DNA of 64,000 nt from NCBI GenBank assembly GCA_038849555.1, contig JAWCMT010000003.1, positions 7,612 to 71,611 on the forward strand, read 5' to 3'. A model generated the notes under the pieces. It saw nothing but the letters and a program-made list of their open reading frames with translations, ran no database searches and was not told the DNA's origin. Source of the stretch: JAOAIV01 sp038849555. GTDB lineage: Archaea; Thermoproteota; Bathyarchaeia; Bathyarchaeales; Bathycorpusculaceae. Every line of letters starts with the position of its first letter. Positions within the stretch are counted from its first letter, which is position 1. Below, piece by piece: positions 42,926-52,014 of this stretch. The translations under genes were made by a program, and so were the position numbers.

Positions 42926-43660
42926 TTGAAGATAATACCCGTCATAGATATTCGCAACGGCATAGTAGTTCACGCAGTACGCGGCAGAAGGGAAGAGTAT
43001 CAACCGCTCAAAAGCCGCCTATGCGCCTCCGCAGACCCGCTGGCTGTCGCTGCAGCGTTTAAGAGGCTGGGTTTCAGCGAGCTTTATGTAGCCGACTTGG
43101 ACGCCATATTAGGCGGGAAAGCGAACAGCGCAATTTTAAGCGGCATCGCAGAGAAAACTGGACTGGAGCTTATAGTTGACGCGGGCGTTGATAGCCTCGA
43201 AAAGACAAAACTGCTGCTGGAAAATCATGTTTCAAAGATTATCATTGGAACAGAAACCTTGCCAGCTATTAGCCTCGTGGCTGACGCCGTACGCGTATTC
43301 GGAAACGAAAAAGTGGTAGTTAGCCTCGACTTGATCAATAACCAGCTGCTCAGCCATCTTGACCCAGCAATGCACATGCAGCCATTAACGCTTTTACGCA
43401 GGTTTCAAGAAGCCGGAGTTTCACAAGTTATCATCTTGGACTTGGCAAGGGTTGGCAGCGGAGAAGGCGTGAACATGCACTTCGTAGAAGAGGCGCTGAG
43501 AGCTTTCCATGGCGAAGTGTTTGTGGGCGGCGGAGTGCGAGACATCAGCGACTTGCTTGCACTAAAAAGCGCTGGCGTAGCAGGCGTTCTGGTTGCAACG
43601 GCTTTGCATTCGGGGAAAATTTCTGTGAGAGAGCTTAAGCACGCCAAGCTACTCTCGTAA
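42926..43660 (+). CDS. HisA-family TIM-barrel protein (paralog linked to methanofuran genes)
   Basis: 244 aa from TTG 42926. HisA-type (beta/alpha)8 barrel: IIPVIDIRNGIVVHAVRG (Asp8), VVVSLDLINNQ (second catalytic Asp), and phosphate sites IIIGTETL, FVGGGVRDISDL and GVLVATALHSG. HisA isomerises ProFAR in histidine synthesis, but no his gene is near and the gene heads away from the methanofuran operon. HisA-like proteins beside C1-cofactor genes are known in methanogens and methylotrophs, as I recall. Its substrate may therefore be something else. A true HisA role is not excluded. Confidence 0.75.
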   Translation: MKIIPVIDIRNGIVVHAVRGRREEYQPLKSRLCASADPLAVAAAFKRLGFSELYVADLDAILGGKANSAILSGIAEKTGLELIVDAGVDSLEKTKLLLENHVSKIIIGTETLPAISLVADAVRVFGNEKVVVSLDLINNQLLSHLDPAMHMQPLTLLRRFQEAGVSQVIILDLARVGSGEGVNMHFVEEALRAFHGEVFVGGGVRDISDLLALKSAGVAGVLVATALHSGKISVRELKHAKLLS

Positions 43661-43702
43661 GCAAGCCGGGAAGCATGAACGATTAGGGCGGGGGAGCGCC
43701 GT

Positions 43703-44059
43703 TTAAACGTACTTCTGGTCCTTATAGCAGTACCAACGCTTATACTGCTGAATATAAGTTAGTGGGCCGCCGCATGTTGGGCAGATTGGCTGCGCTGTTT
43801 GCGCTGCAGTTTCAGGCGTAGCTGCTGCTTGCGGCGCGGGCTTAAGGACGATGAAGTCTGCTGCGCCTTGCACTCTGTCCCAAGAAATGTCAGCGGTTTG
43901 CCCGTTTTTGTCTTCGACGTTGAGCGAGATGCTTGGTTGTCCGATGACGAAGCTTACGTCCTTAACTTTGCCGACAAGGTTTCCTTCTGCGTCAATAACT
44001 TGCATGCCAATCAATTTGTCTTTGGATATGCTTTTCTGATTTTTCTCCAATTGTTGCAC
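43703..44059 (-). CDS. PRC-barrel protein with C-terminal zinc ribbon
   Basis: 118 aa from GTG 44059. Residues 12-75 form a PRC barrel (KLIGMQVIDAEGNLVGKVKD, then SISLNVEDKNGQ). An Ala/Pro/Thr linker follows, then a C-terminal ribbon CPTCGGPLTYIQQYKRWYCY. PRC-barrel proteins in archaea take part in RNA processing and in cell division (CdvA). The ribbon with only three Cys visible may be incomplete. Function not assigned. Confidence 0.7.
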   Translation of the reverse strand: MQQLEKNQKSISKDKLIGMQVIDAEGNLVGKVKDVSFVIGQPSISLNVEDKNGQTADISWDRVQGAADFIVLKPAPQAAATPETAAQTAQPICPTCGGPLTYIQQYKRWYCYKDQKYV

Positions 44060-44219
44060 CTATTGATACTTACCATCAATGATTTAATAAAGCTTTAACA
44101 AGTGTAGGCGACATGGATTTTGAGAGCGTGTAATGTTAAGGGTATCAGCCAGAATATTGTTGAATGGAAAACCATAATAGTAACTTGCGTTAAAAAGCCT
44201 CTTATAGAAGGGAGAATGG

Positions 44220-44726
44220 ATGACTGCAGAAAGCAGTTCAGGAATTGACTTTAATCATTGGCTCTACCGCCTTATCGCATTAGTCATTGACAGCATAATC
44301 ATCGGCATTGTAGGGTATATCATATTGAATTTCGTAGTATTATCAATAATCTGGAGCGGTGCATGGTGGCTGCTGGGATTTGGATACTGGCTTTTGCTTC
44401 CTTTTATCTCAGGTGTAATACAAGTATTCTACTCGGCTATATTGGATGTGGCATGGGGCGCTACCATCGGCAAGAGAATATTGGGCTTAAAAGTGCAGAT
44501 GACAAATGGTAGCAGAGTACAATTCGGACAGGCCTTCCTTCGCAACCTAAGCAAGATCTACCCGCTTTTACTGCTACTCGACTGGATAATCGGCATCGCT
44601 ACGCCTGGGCCTGACATGCGCCAGAAATACACTGATCGCATGGCGGGAACCACTGTAGTCCAAGTGAAGCAGGTATTCGCCGCTGCTACTCAGCCACCGC
44701 CGCCTCCGCCGCCACCGCCGAGTTGA
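44220..44726 (+). CDS. RDD-family membrane protein with polyproline tail
   Basis: 168 aa from ATG 44220, preceded by AGAAGGGAG. RDD marks: YRLIALVIDSIIIGIVG (the RxxAxxxD element) and GATIGKRILGLKV, with three to four membrane helices and a late DRMAGTTVV. RDD proteins are thought to move ions or solutes, but this is poorly established. The C-terminus ends in nine consecutive Pro, a stretch that should require aIF5A for translation. Confidence 0.85.
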   Translation: MTAESSSGIDFNHWLYRLIALVIDSIIIGIVGYIILNFVVLSIIWSGAWWLLGFGYWLLLPFISGVIQVFYSAILDVAWGATIGKRILGLKVQMTNGSRVQFGQAFLRNLSKIYPLLLLLDWIIGIATPGPDMRQKYTDRMAGTTVVQVKQVFAAATQPPPPPPPPPS

Positions 44727-44813
44727 GAACTCGAAACACATATGCTAACCTTCTTTTTTCTAATTTTGCTATTTGATGAAAGTGATTTGCTGTAACGAAA
44801 TTTTTGCGGTCGT

Positions 44814-45923
44814 CTAACAATTTTTTATTGACGGCGTGTGTTTCGATTTAAGTCGTTTGTGGAGTAGCGCTATAAGGAGCAGTAGTGCAAGGGAAACGGA
44901 AACAGCGATGATTAATGGGTACGCAGCAGAATCATCGTGGATGTGGCTAGTCGAATTGGGCGCCAGAGCGGATATAACTGCTACTCGGTGGCTTTCAGAA
45001 AAGGCCACGTAGAGCTCCTTTTTGCCCGAAGCATAGCATATGCCTTGGGGTTCGCCTTCCAAAGGTATAGTTGCAACTACGGAGTTGTTTTCTGTGGCGA
45101 TGGCGGATATCGATTTTGACTTAAAGTTTGCCACGAACATTTGCCCGCTTTCGCCGTCATAGGCTAAGGCGGATGGCTGGTTTCCTACAGGTATGGTTGC
45201 GGTTACAGCGTAAGTGCCCGTTGATATTACTGACACGGAGCTGAAATTGTGATTGACCACATAAATTTCGCCTTTACCAGAGCAGTATGCTAGGCTTGTG
45301 GGCAATCCGTCCACGGTTATGTTTGCGATAATGCTGTGCGTGTCGGCTGATAACGCTAAGACTTGATTGCAGCCAGCATGGCCTACGAACACCGCGTTTC
45401 TGGCATGGTCGTAAGCTACTGCGCATGGCATTTTGCCCACGGGCACCGTCGCAATTAACGAGTGGTCGTCGTCGGATATGATGGATACTGTGTCGGAGCC
45501 ATAGTTAGCTACGAAAATTTTTCCTTTATCTGGGGCAGCGGCTACGCCCATGGGCTTGTGCTCCACTGGTATTGTCGCGCTTACCATGTAATCGCGGGTG
45601 GAGATTATGGATACCGTGTCGGAGCCGAAATTGGTTACCAGTAGCTCTCCTTTCGCGGGGTTATAGGTTATCGCTGAGGGTATGTGGCCTACGGGTATGG
45701 TGGCGACTACGGAATGCGTTTGCTCAGAGATTACGTAGACAAGGTGGAAGTCGCCGTTCGTCAGGAAGATTTCGCCTCTGTCGGGGTTGTAGGCTAAGCC
45801 GTAATAGCCGCCGAACCGCTCCAGAATTATGGTGTCAGTTACCTCAAAGCCTTGAACTGAGGTAGAAGCTAAAACAATAAGTAAAGTAGCGGAAAGCGAC
45901 GTCAATAATGCGGTTTTGCTCAT
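44814..45923 (-). CDS. Surface beta-propeller protein (YVTN repeats) with membrane anchor
   Basis: 369 aa. A signal peptide (1-25) is followed by seven YVTN-type repeats of about 42 residues, for example VGHIPSAITYNPAKGELLVT then NFGSDTVSIIS, and VGKMPCAVAYDHARNAVFVG. A short polar spacer, one helix (PLIIAVSVSLALLLLIALL) and a basic tail end it. These form a seven-bladed propeller on the cell surface, as in archaeal S-layer-type proteins. The binding partner is unknown. No enzyme motif. Confidence 0.88.
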   Translation of the reverse strand: MSKTALLTSLSATLLIVLASTSVQGFEVTDTIILERFGGYYGLAYNPDRGEIFLTNGDFHLVYVISEQTHSVVATIPVGHIPSAITYNPAKGELLVTNFGSDTVSIISTRDYMVSATIPVEHKPMGVAAAPDKGKIFVANYGSDTVSIISDDDHSLIATVPVGKMPCAVAYDHARNAVFVGHAGCNQVLALSADTHSIIANITVDGLPTSLAYCSGKGEIYVVNHNFSSVSVISTGTYAVTATIPVGNQPSALAYDGESGQMFVANFKSKSISAIATENNSVVATIPLEGEPQGICYASGKKELYVAFSESHRVAVISALAPNSTSHIHDDSAAYPLIIAVSVSLALLLLIALLHKRLKSKHTPSIKNC

Positions 45924-46048
45924 GGCGAATCAATTACTTTAAGTTTAAAATTCACGAGTTATAAATTTTTTAGATAACTTGCAATGTTAACTTATTTGCT
46001 TGCATCGGGAAAGGCTATTTTACGTGTGGCAACTGGCTTTGCTTTTCT

Positions 46049-46462
46049 TTACCAGAATCCGCCTTTAGACGTTAGCTTAATTTCTGCTTCTAAAGAGCCC
46101 AAGCCGGCGGTTGCAAAAGTGAAATTGTATCGGCCGCTTGGCAGCCTTATCCATTCGCTGCTGTAGGTTGTCTGTTCACGCTGCGATGTAGCGTGGCTCC
46201 ACAAGACATCGTCGCCGTTTAGGATTTTAGCCGACCAAAGCGAGTTGCCGCTGTGAACGGAAACTTCAACCTTCACGTATTCATGGAGAAATGGAACTTC
46301 AAACTCCACATGCCGCGAGTCCGCGCCGATGGTGAATGAGACTGAAAAATCAACTAAAACCCGAGGGTAGGTAAGCGCTGAGTAAGCAACAAGCAAAACC
46401 ACAATAAGCGCGGCAGCTGCTCCAATGAGTAGCTTAGTTCTCGATTTCTTAGGCGCGTCCAC
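46049..46462 (-). CDS. Small membrane-anchored extracellular domain protein
   Basis: 137 aa. One N-terminal helix (LLIGAAAALIVVLLVAYSAL) is followed by about 100 extracellular residues forming a beta sandwich (VDFSVSFTIGADSRHVEFEV, then SEWIRLPSGRYNFTFATAG). Similar to small archaeal proteins that look like a pre-peptidase or emp24-type lectin domain, but I cannot name a family. It lies between the propeller gene and the RNase P RNA gene, all on the minus strand. Confidence 0.5.
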   Translation of the reverse strand: MDAPKKSRTKLLIGAAAALIVVLLVAYSALTYPRVLVDFSVSFTIGADSRHVEFEVPFLHEYVKVEVSVHSGNSLWSAKILNGDDVLWSHATSQREQTTYSSEWIRLPSGRYNFTFATAGLGSLEAEIKLTSKGGFW

Positions 46463-46579
46463 AGATTAACCTCCATCAGATTCAGCTTCGAAACGAAGCA
46501 CCATACACGCTGAGTATAATTAAGCTTTACGAAAGCCAATTCATAATTGGTGCTAATTTTGTATTATGTGCTGTTTATT

Positions 46580-46900
46580 GGGCTGGTGTGTTGGTCATAA
46601 CCCGCCTTCTGTTGAATGATTGTGGCATTCGGCTAATCGGGCTACCCGCGCCCTTCAGGTAGAAGCCTCATCGGCGCCTGTTTGCCCTTTCCACTTGCAG
46701 GACAGCCGTTTCACCGCTTCCACATGGCATAAGTCGGCAACTTAGCATGCCTCATCTTCACGCGCCACGTGGACGTTCCGTTTCTGCTCTGTAGCCAAGG
46801 CTCTCGCCTTCCCCGAATGAACCGGGGTGCAATTCTACATGTGGGCGGAGTTTCCTCATTCCCGTAAGGGAACGAAAGCCACACGCCAACTCGCCAGCCC
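46580..46900 (-). ncRNA. rnpB: RNase P RNA
   Basis: On the minus strand the segment starts GGGCTGGCGAG and ends ACACCAGCCC, forming the terminal P1 helix. CR-I (GAGGAAACTCCGCC, 46844-46857), the CR-II/III-like ACAGAGCAGAAACGG (46778-46792) and CR-V (ACAGAAGGCGGGTTAT, 46597-46612) are all present in order, giving about 321 nt. This is the catalytic RNA that matures tRNA 5' ends. Open frames overlapping this segment are not genes. The ends are estimated from P1 pairing. Confidence 0.93.
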
Positions 46901-46923
46901 AATATAGAAAAGCACAGCGGCAG

Positions 46924-46937
46924 CCAATAAACATATC
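46924..46937 (-). promoter_or_regulatory. TATA-box-like element of rnpB
   Basis: On the minus strand, ATATGTTTATTG lies about 25-36 bp before the RNase P RNA 5' end. This is the right place for an archaeal TATA box. Assigned from position only. Confidence 0.3.
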
Positions 46938-46986
46938 CGCGGCGAAGCACAAGCGATAACTACCGCCTTCACACAGAAGTAACCTT

Positions 46987-47571
46987 ATGAAACGCGTCAT
47001 CCTAATAACGGGCACACCATGCATCGGAAAAACCACAATAGCGAAGCAGCTTGCCAGCAAACTCGACGCGCTTTACATCAACCTCACCGACTATGCCGAG
47101 AAGCACCACTTAATCGCCGGCGAAGACGAAAAGCGAAAAACCCACATAATCGACGAGGCGAAAATGCGCGAAAAAATCGCCGAAACAATAAAGACAGCGG
47201 AGAAAGGCACGGTCATCATTGACGGACACTACGCGCACGCGGTTGTTCCAAAGCGCTATGTCACACGTATAATTGTTCTCCGCCGAAACCCCATAGAGCT
47301 CAAGCGACTCATGGAGCAACGCGGCTTCGCGGGCGATAAACTCTGGGAGAACCTCGCCGCCGAAATCCTAGACGTCTGCCTCGTTGAAGCCCTACAAGCC
47401 CAAAGGCAGGAGAAGATTTGCGAGTTAGACGTAACAGGCAAAACGGCAGAGGCGGCGGCAAGCGAGATACTCGCCTTCTTGGAAAACCGCAGAAAATGCT
47501 TTGTGGGCAGCGTGGACTGGCTGGGGATGCTGGAGAAAGAGAAGCTCGTGGAAGAATATTTGAAAATCTGA
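46987..47571 (+). CDS. AK6-type adenylate kinase (Fap7/hCINAP family)
   Basis: 194 aa. P-loop LITGTPCIGKTTIAKQLA, NMP-binding TVIIDGHYAHAV, LRRNPIELKRLMEQRGF (LID) and ELDVTGKTAEAAASEI match archaeal AK6. In eukaryotes the ortholog (Fap7) helps 40S ribosome maturation, binding uS11; archaeal members also act on small-subunit assembly. Its start is 86 bp from the divergent RNase P RNA gene, a small cluster of RNA-maturation functions. Confidence 0.9.
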   Translation: MKRVILITGTPCIGKTTIAKQLASKLDALYINLTDYAEKHHLIAGEDEKRKTHIIDEAKMREKIAETIKTAEKGTVIIDGHYAHAVVPKRYVTRIIVLRRNPIELKRLMEQRGFAGDKLWENLAAEILDVCLVEALQAQRQEKICELDVTGKTAEAAASEILAFLENRRKCFVGSVDWLGMLEKEKLVEEYLKI

Positions 47572-47574
47572 TTT

Positions 47575-47940
47575 TTACCTGAGACTCATGGCTATTTTCT
47601 GCCGCGTCAAAAGCGTAATCTTACGCCTATTCGAATAAGACTTAGCGTGATCGCTAAACTTTTCCCCGATCAGTATGGGATTTGACAAGCCCACATCCTC
47701 AGAGGCAGTGTCCAAGCTGATGACGAGATTAACACCGATAGTTCTGTTCCAGTCGCGTATCCAAACCGCCTGCTCCATCTTGCCCTTCTGAACAATAAGA
47801 TCGAACCTGCGGGGTATGCCGCTGTAACCTTCCATAACAGCGTTCTCCTGATTAATCTTGTAACCTTCCTTCTTGAAATACCGCACCGCAAGATCAACTA
47901 AACGCTTTTGCGGTTTCACCTGAGCTTCTTCATCGCCCAT
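47575..47940 (-). CDS. Restriction-endonuclease-fold-like protein
   Basis: 121 aa. RRFDLIVQKGKMEQAVWIRDW, then RTIGVNLVISLDTASEDVGL and SNPILIGEKFSDHAKSY resemble the Asp/strand/Lys-type core of PD-(D/E)XK nuclease-fold proteins common in archaea. The Asp in RFDLIV and a following acidic-poor strand (AVWIRDWN) leave catalysis uncertain. No partner methylase is nearby, so restriction is unlikely. It converges on the AK6 gene with 3 bp between. Confidence 0.5.
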   Translation of the reverse strand: MGDEEAQVKPQKRLVDLAVRYFKKEGYKINQENAVMEGYSGIPRRFDLIVQKGKMEQAVWIRDWNRTIGVNLVISLDTASEDVGLSNPILIGEKFSDHAKSYSNRRKITLLTRQKIAMSLR

Positions 47941-48263
47941 AACACGTCTCTCCCTAACCTAACTGTTATTTAGCTAACTCTGGAAAAGCCTTTCGGATGC
48001 ACCTGCTTCAAATGCAACTAAACTGCTAAAACACGTAAAGAAACGCCCAAAAATCACCCTTCAGTCTCGGCAGACAATTAATTGGAACACTACGCCTAAA
48101 GCCTAATTCTTCCCCAGCCACCTATTATAAATAAGCACGGTGTAAACGCCACACTGAGCACCCGCCAAAGCAGTTAACGCCAAAAATTTCTGTCCCGCTT
48201 CCAGTGGGCACTAACCTCAATAGACCAAAAACTGGATTCAAAAGGTTTGCGGTATCTGGATAG
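47941..48263 (-). other. Intergenic region upstream of the nuclease-fold gene
   Basis: 323 bp with no complete gene. On the minus strand about 33 codons (48100-48210) give a membrane-like stretch (FLALTALAGAQCGVYTVLIY then NRW) ending at TAG, but a stop sits immediately upstream and no start is seen. It may be the tail of a lost membrane-protein gene or chance. The promoter of the 47575 gene should lie near 47960-48000. Confidence 0.3.
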
Positions 48264-50126
48264 CTAACAACACTCAACGCATGCTATTCGGCTTGCCAGC
48301 ACTGCACGCCGCCTTTTTCTGACATAAACCACGGCCACAAAAAACGCAGCCAGAAGAGTACCTACGTTAACGTATAGCGCTAGCAGCTCTCCATAATCCG
48401 CCGCTACTCCGTCTCCGGGGCGCACAAGAGGCTGCGCTGAGCCGTTAAGCGGTTCAATCTTCAGGTTTTTGAAGGCCACAGCCCTCTCCGTAGTATTAGC
48501 TAACAGCATAACCAGCCCATTCGCATCCGCTGTCTCCTGCTGCGCCGCTTCCAAGTGCTCCAGAAAAGTGCCGTTCTCATCCTGCAACTGCACAGACACC
48601 TCTTCCCCGGTTATCTTCGCCGCCACCCTATACCAAACGCCTTCTTCTAAGCGCTCAGACACGTTAATAAAAGCCATCTTGCCAAGCGCGCTTACTTGAG
48701 CCACATCATAGTAGTCTAATCCCTTGACGTTCAGCGTGTAATTTTCGCCGCCACTGTTCTGCAGAATAAGCGCAAACTGATTATTTGTTGTCTCCGCCAA
48801 GTTATCAGGCAACCTCAACGGCTGAAAACCCTGCGGTATCACCATATTCTCTATGATGCTTGGCACCGCCTCATTTCTGGACACCGTTATTACTTGCCCG
48901 CTTTTCAGCACAATAAACTCGCCTGTAAGCAGAAACCCATCGCCCGACAATTCGACATCAAGAAATTCTTTAATGCCTTGCCTAACGCCGAGCTCATATT
49001 GAGCAATGTAAGCGCGACCATAAGTGTAATAGTAGCCCACTCCCTCGAACTGAACAAGCGACGCGGGAAACCCAATAAACACTGTTAGCGCTTCGCTGTC
49101 TGCGCCAGAAAACTCTGCGCTACCGCTCCAGCTTGTCCGCACATAATAAGTGCCAGGTGAGGTGACATTCCAATTGAAAGAGTAGCCGCCGCAAATATCC
49201 GTCTCGGTTATGTAAACATCATAAGCAATGCCGTTACGGCTAACATACATGACAACAGAGGCGCTTTCAAGTGCAGGCGAAACGGCGCCGGCAACTATTA
49301 GCTGCCGCTCGCCAAAGCCAACGTCCGCTGGCGCCGCAGACAGATTTATCGATATAGACGATTGCTGCAAGGAGCCGCCCCAGCTTGCTGACACCTGCGC
49401 CGGCGATGCGGATTCGCTATATTCGAGCGGAATAATCCATGGCTGCTCCTCCGCTAAAATGGGCGGCACGTCGCCTACTTTCCACCCCATTGCAGCAGTG
49501 CACTCGGCTATCCAGTATTTCCTGCCGTTCCAGTCGTAACCTGTGGCGGGCAGCCACCACCACGTGCCCCGCGGTGTATAGGGCAGGTAGACGCCGACGT
49601 TAATGTGATGAGTCTCCTTAAAGTAGAGTAGGACAACGTCTAAGCCGCCTGCCTTCATAATTGAAGCCGCAAGAAGAGAAAGCGTGTCACATTTCCCAGA
49701 GTTCTCCACCAGCGTCTCAATTGGATATTTAACGTCGCCGATGGCGTAGGGAACCTGATGAACCAGCATCAGCACGGCGTTAGCGAACTCTTCGTCGCTG
49801 CGGCTACCTTCAGCGGTGGCTTCTCGAAGGCGCTCTGCAACCTGCCTAAACACGTTAGGGGTTACAAGCGCGGCGTAATCCATGTCTCGGACAATTTTAG
49901 GCGTTTTGGCATCATAATACTCATAAAGTGAATAAGGCACGGAAACATGCAATTTCTGGCTGGATAGGCCGAAGTGAAATTGGAAACTAAAAGTTCGCTC
50001 ATAGTTATCTGCGAGAGAGGATGGAGTGGCAAATACCAGCAGCAAAACGGCGATAAGCAGAACGCCAAGGTTTTGACGTTGAAAATGCATCTGAACTCTA
50101 TGATAATATAGTGGGGCATCTGACAC
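48264..50126 (-). CDS. Secreted transglutaminase-like protein with C-terminal anchor
   Basis: 620 aa. Signal peptide (about 14-39), a transglutaminase-like core at about 60-230 and beta-sandwich domains after that. A C-terminal helix (YVNVGTLLAAFFVAVVYV) has a basic tail. The catalytic Cys is in ENSGKCDTLSLLAASIMKAGG, the His in ETHHINVGVYLP, and a downstream acid in YWIAECTAA. The build suits a cell-surface peptidase or amidase, or a cross-linking enzyme. Substrate unknown. A secretion signal and sandwich domains are inferred from sequence. Confidence 0.82.
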   Translation of the reverse strand: MSDAPLYYHRVQMHFQRQNLGVLLIAVLLLVFATPSSLADNYERTFSFQFHFGLSSQKLHVSVPYSLYEYYDAKTPKIVRDMDYAALVTPNVFRQVAERLREATAEGSRSDEEFANAVLMLVHQVPYAIGDVKYPIETLVENSGKCDTLSLLAASIMKAGGLDVVLLYFKETHHINVGVYLPYTPRGTWWWLPATGYDWNGRKYWIAECTAAMGWKVGDVPPILAEEQPWIIPLEYSESASPAQVSASWGGSLQQSSISINLSAAPADVGFGERQLIVAGAVSPALESASVVMYVSRNGIAYDVYITETDICGGYSFNWNVTSPGTYYVRTSWSGSAEFSGADSEALTVFIGFPASLVQFEGVGYYYTYGRAYIAQYELGVRQGIKEFLDVELSGDGFLLTGEFIVLKSGQVITVSRNEAVPSIIENMVIPQGFQPLRLPDNLAETTNNQFALILQNSGGENYTLNVKGLDYYDVAQVSALGKMAFINVSERLEEGVWYRVAAKITGEEVSVQLQDENGTFLEHLEAAQQETADANGLVMLLANTTERAVAFKNLKIEPLNGSAQPLVRPGDGVAADYGELLALYVNVGTLLAAFFVAVVYVRKRRRAVLASRIACVECC

Positions 50127-50246
50127 TTAAATGTTGATGGCTAAACATCTATATTTCAAAGATGAAGCTACAATTCTGTTAAAACCAGAAACAGTTATTC
50201 CTATGGATTACAGTGCTTAAAAAAGGGGAAGGTAGCATAAAGGATT

Positions 50247-50420
50247 TCATAGTTTCAGCCGTTTGATCAGGACTTTGACTTTTTCTTTGTCCGAAAGCGC
50301 ATCCTCAATTATGGCGTTTACAAGCTCGTAAATTCGCAGATCGTTCAGCAAAGCCAACTGCTTAATTCGCTGATGCAGATCAGCGCGGATTTCGACAACT
50401 GTCCGTCTGCTTCGGTTCAT
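50247..50420 (-). CDS. Ribbon-helix-helix protein
   Basis: 57 aa from ATG 50420, preceded by AAGGAG; the frame is open further upstream but only overlaps the tail gene. SRRTVVEIRADLHQRIKQLA is the DNA-binding strand with the first helix, and NDLRIYELVNAIIEDAL the second. RHH proteins are small repressors, and also antitoxins. A toxin partner is not seen. It lies downstream of the tail-like gene in the provirus remnant. Confidence 0.75.
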   Translation of the reverse strand: MNRSRRTVVEIRADLHQRIKQLALLNDLRIYELVNAIIEDALSDKEKVKVLIKRLKL

Positions 50421-50427
50421 CAGGCTT

Positions 50428-52014
50428 TTAGCTCCTTGCAAGCTTATATCGGCTGAGACTGTCTGTTCGACTCTGCAGCCTAAACAGGTAGTCCGCAAGC
50501 AGCGGCTTCTCGCGTCCAAGCTCCAGCACAGTCTCCAGCGTCTGCGTCTTAGCGTCAACGTTGTATTCGACACTTAGAATGCGGAAACCTCCGTCAACGC
50601 CCTCATTAGGCAATGTGATGTGCACTTTGTCGCCTGGCAGCAGCGGCGAAGCGCCATAATCGATGACGGTGCTTCTAAGCGTAAGCTGCTCCGCTGAATC
50701 CTTGAGGTTTGCCAGCAACGCTTTGGCGCGTAGAGCGCATTCGGCATCGCTCCAGAGTCCCTCGTTAACCTCCACTTGCTCCCGGAGGCCATAGCTGCTT
50801 TGGCTCGTGCTGGCCTCTTGTGTGCTGGAGTAGCGGCATCCGCCGAAGCATAAGCCGTCAATCCAGAAGCCGCCTGTGCCGACGCCGTCGAAAAACACCG
50901 CTGGGCGAACTTGCCAAACATAGTTCCAGTCGAAGCCGCTTTCCACATTCCGGCCGTCAGCGTTTTTCTCGCCTACCTTATACTCGATTTTGAACCATTC
51001 ATCCTTGCCTATGGTGAACGGCCGCTGAGCCAGCCTGCCCGTGCGGTCGAGAAGCTGCAGGATACCCTGCCCGTTATATGCGGCTTCACAGCGTAGCCAC
51101 AGGTTTAGAAGCGGGTAAAGATTCGCATTGACTTCTCTCCCAGCGTAGAGGATAAAGGCGGCGGCGCCGTAATACAGGTTTTCCGCGTAGAGCTTTACAC
51201 TTGCGAAGCCCTTCAGCCTCACGTTGGCGTCGAGGCTAATGCTGCCTGCCGTTGCGACCCAGTAGCCGTCTGAAGGCGTTAGACTTTCAGTCCACGCATC
51301 CTTATCGGCGGGTGCGCTTTTGTCGGTGGCGCCGTAAACCGTAACCTTATTCCTGACGCGGTGGATGTCTCGGCGATATTCGCATTGCTCAATTTTTTCA
51401 CTTAAGCTGATGGGAGATGTTTTGCTGCCGCGCGGGAAGAACTCGAATTTAGCGTCTGGTGCCACGCGGAAATCGTAGCCTATTATGCCCTGCTTATCCG
51501 CTGTTTCCGCGATGTAACGCAGAATGTCCCAGACAGGCGTGCTCTCATACTCAAGCTTAGTGTACGTAGTATCGGTAGCCTCAACAAGCTCAGTGCCCCC
51601 GCGTACATGGCTAAGCCCGACGTAGTAATCCAGCAGATCCTTAACGATGTCCTCGCCCTTCATGTTCTCGTATGTTTTAGTGACAACGCGGCGGAACAGC
51701 CGCTCGCCCCAGCAGCGCCCGCCTACGCGCACGTAACTTTCTGGGGGAGTTGCCTCGTACTTGATGCTTTCAACGCGGCAGGTCATCAGTAGCGGGCATG
51801 CGGCGCCTCGGCCCACGCTTATGTTGCCGTCCATGCCTACGCTTATGGGCGTCGCGCCGTTAGGGCTGTATTTGCCGCCCCAGTTCTGCAGTAGCATCTC
51901 GAAACTGCTTACCTCGCTGGTGCAGCCCAGATGCACACGGAGCTCGATTACGTCGCCCTGCGGCGGCGCCATATTGCCAAACGCTATCGCCACCACCGGT
52001 GGGTTCACGCTCAT
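50428..52014 (-). CDS. Phage tail hub/baseplate-like protein
   Basis: 528 aa from ATG 52014. The N-terminal third has the look of tail-hub proteins (gp27/late-control-D-type). It has beta-barrel segments with RVHLGCTSEVSSFEMLLQNW, then GEDIVKDLLDYYVGLSHVRG and YESTPVWDILRYIAETADKQ. The middle and end are beta-rich (FASVKLYAENLYYGAAAFIL, then LLPGDKVHITLPNEGVDGGF). The final LSVEYNVDAKTQTLETVLEL is usual for hub proteins. The family call is from pattern, not from a search. It suggests a tailed-virus origin. Confidence 0.6.
   Translation of the reverse strand: MSVNPPVVAIAFGNMAPPQGDVIELRVHLGCTSEVSSFEMLLQNWGGKYSPNGATPISVGMDGNISVGRGAACPLLMTCRVESIKYEATPPESYVRVGGRCWGERLFRRVVTKTYENMKGEDIVKDLLDYYVGLSHVRGGTELVEATDTTYTKLEYESTPVWDILRYIAETADKQGIIGYDFRVAPDAKFEFFPRGSKTSPISLSEKIEQCEYRRDIHRVRNKVTVYGATDKSAPADKDAWTESLTPSDGYWVATAGSISLDANVRLKGFASVKLYAENLYYGAAAFILYAGREVNANLYPLLNLWLRCEAAYNGQGILQLLDRTGRLAQRPFTIGKDEWFKIEYKVGEKNADGRNVESGFDWNYVWQVRPAVFFDGVGTGGFWIDGLCFGGCRYSSTQEASTSQSSYGLREQVEVNEGLWSDAECALRAKALLANLKDSAEQLTLRSTVIDYGASPLLPGDKVHITLPNEGVDGGFRILSVEYNVDAKTQTLETVLELGREKPLLADYLFRLQSRTDSLSRYKLARS

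Noticed and set aside
46711..47060. Two minus-strand open frames of 79 and 100 codons
   Set aside because: They lie over the RNase P RNA gene and its promoter; their translations are Arg/Cys/Trp-rich and not protein-like.
47575..47940. Restriction-modification system
   Set aside because: Only one nuclease-fold-like protein with unclear catalytic residues, no methylase or specificity gene around it.
48100..48210. Membrane-like 33-codon stretch in the 323-bp gap
   Set aside because: No start codon and a stop directly upstream; may be a gene remnant, but too short to claim.
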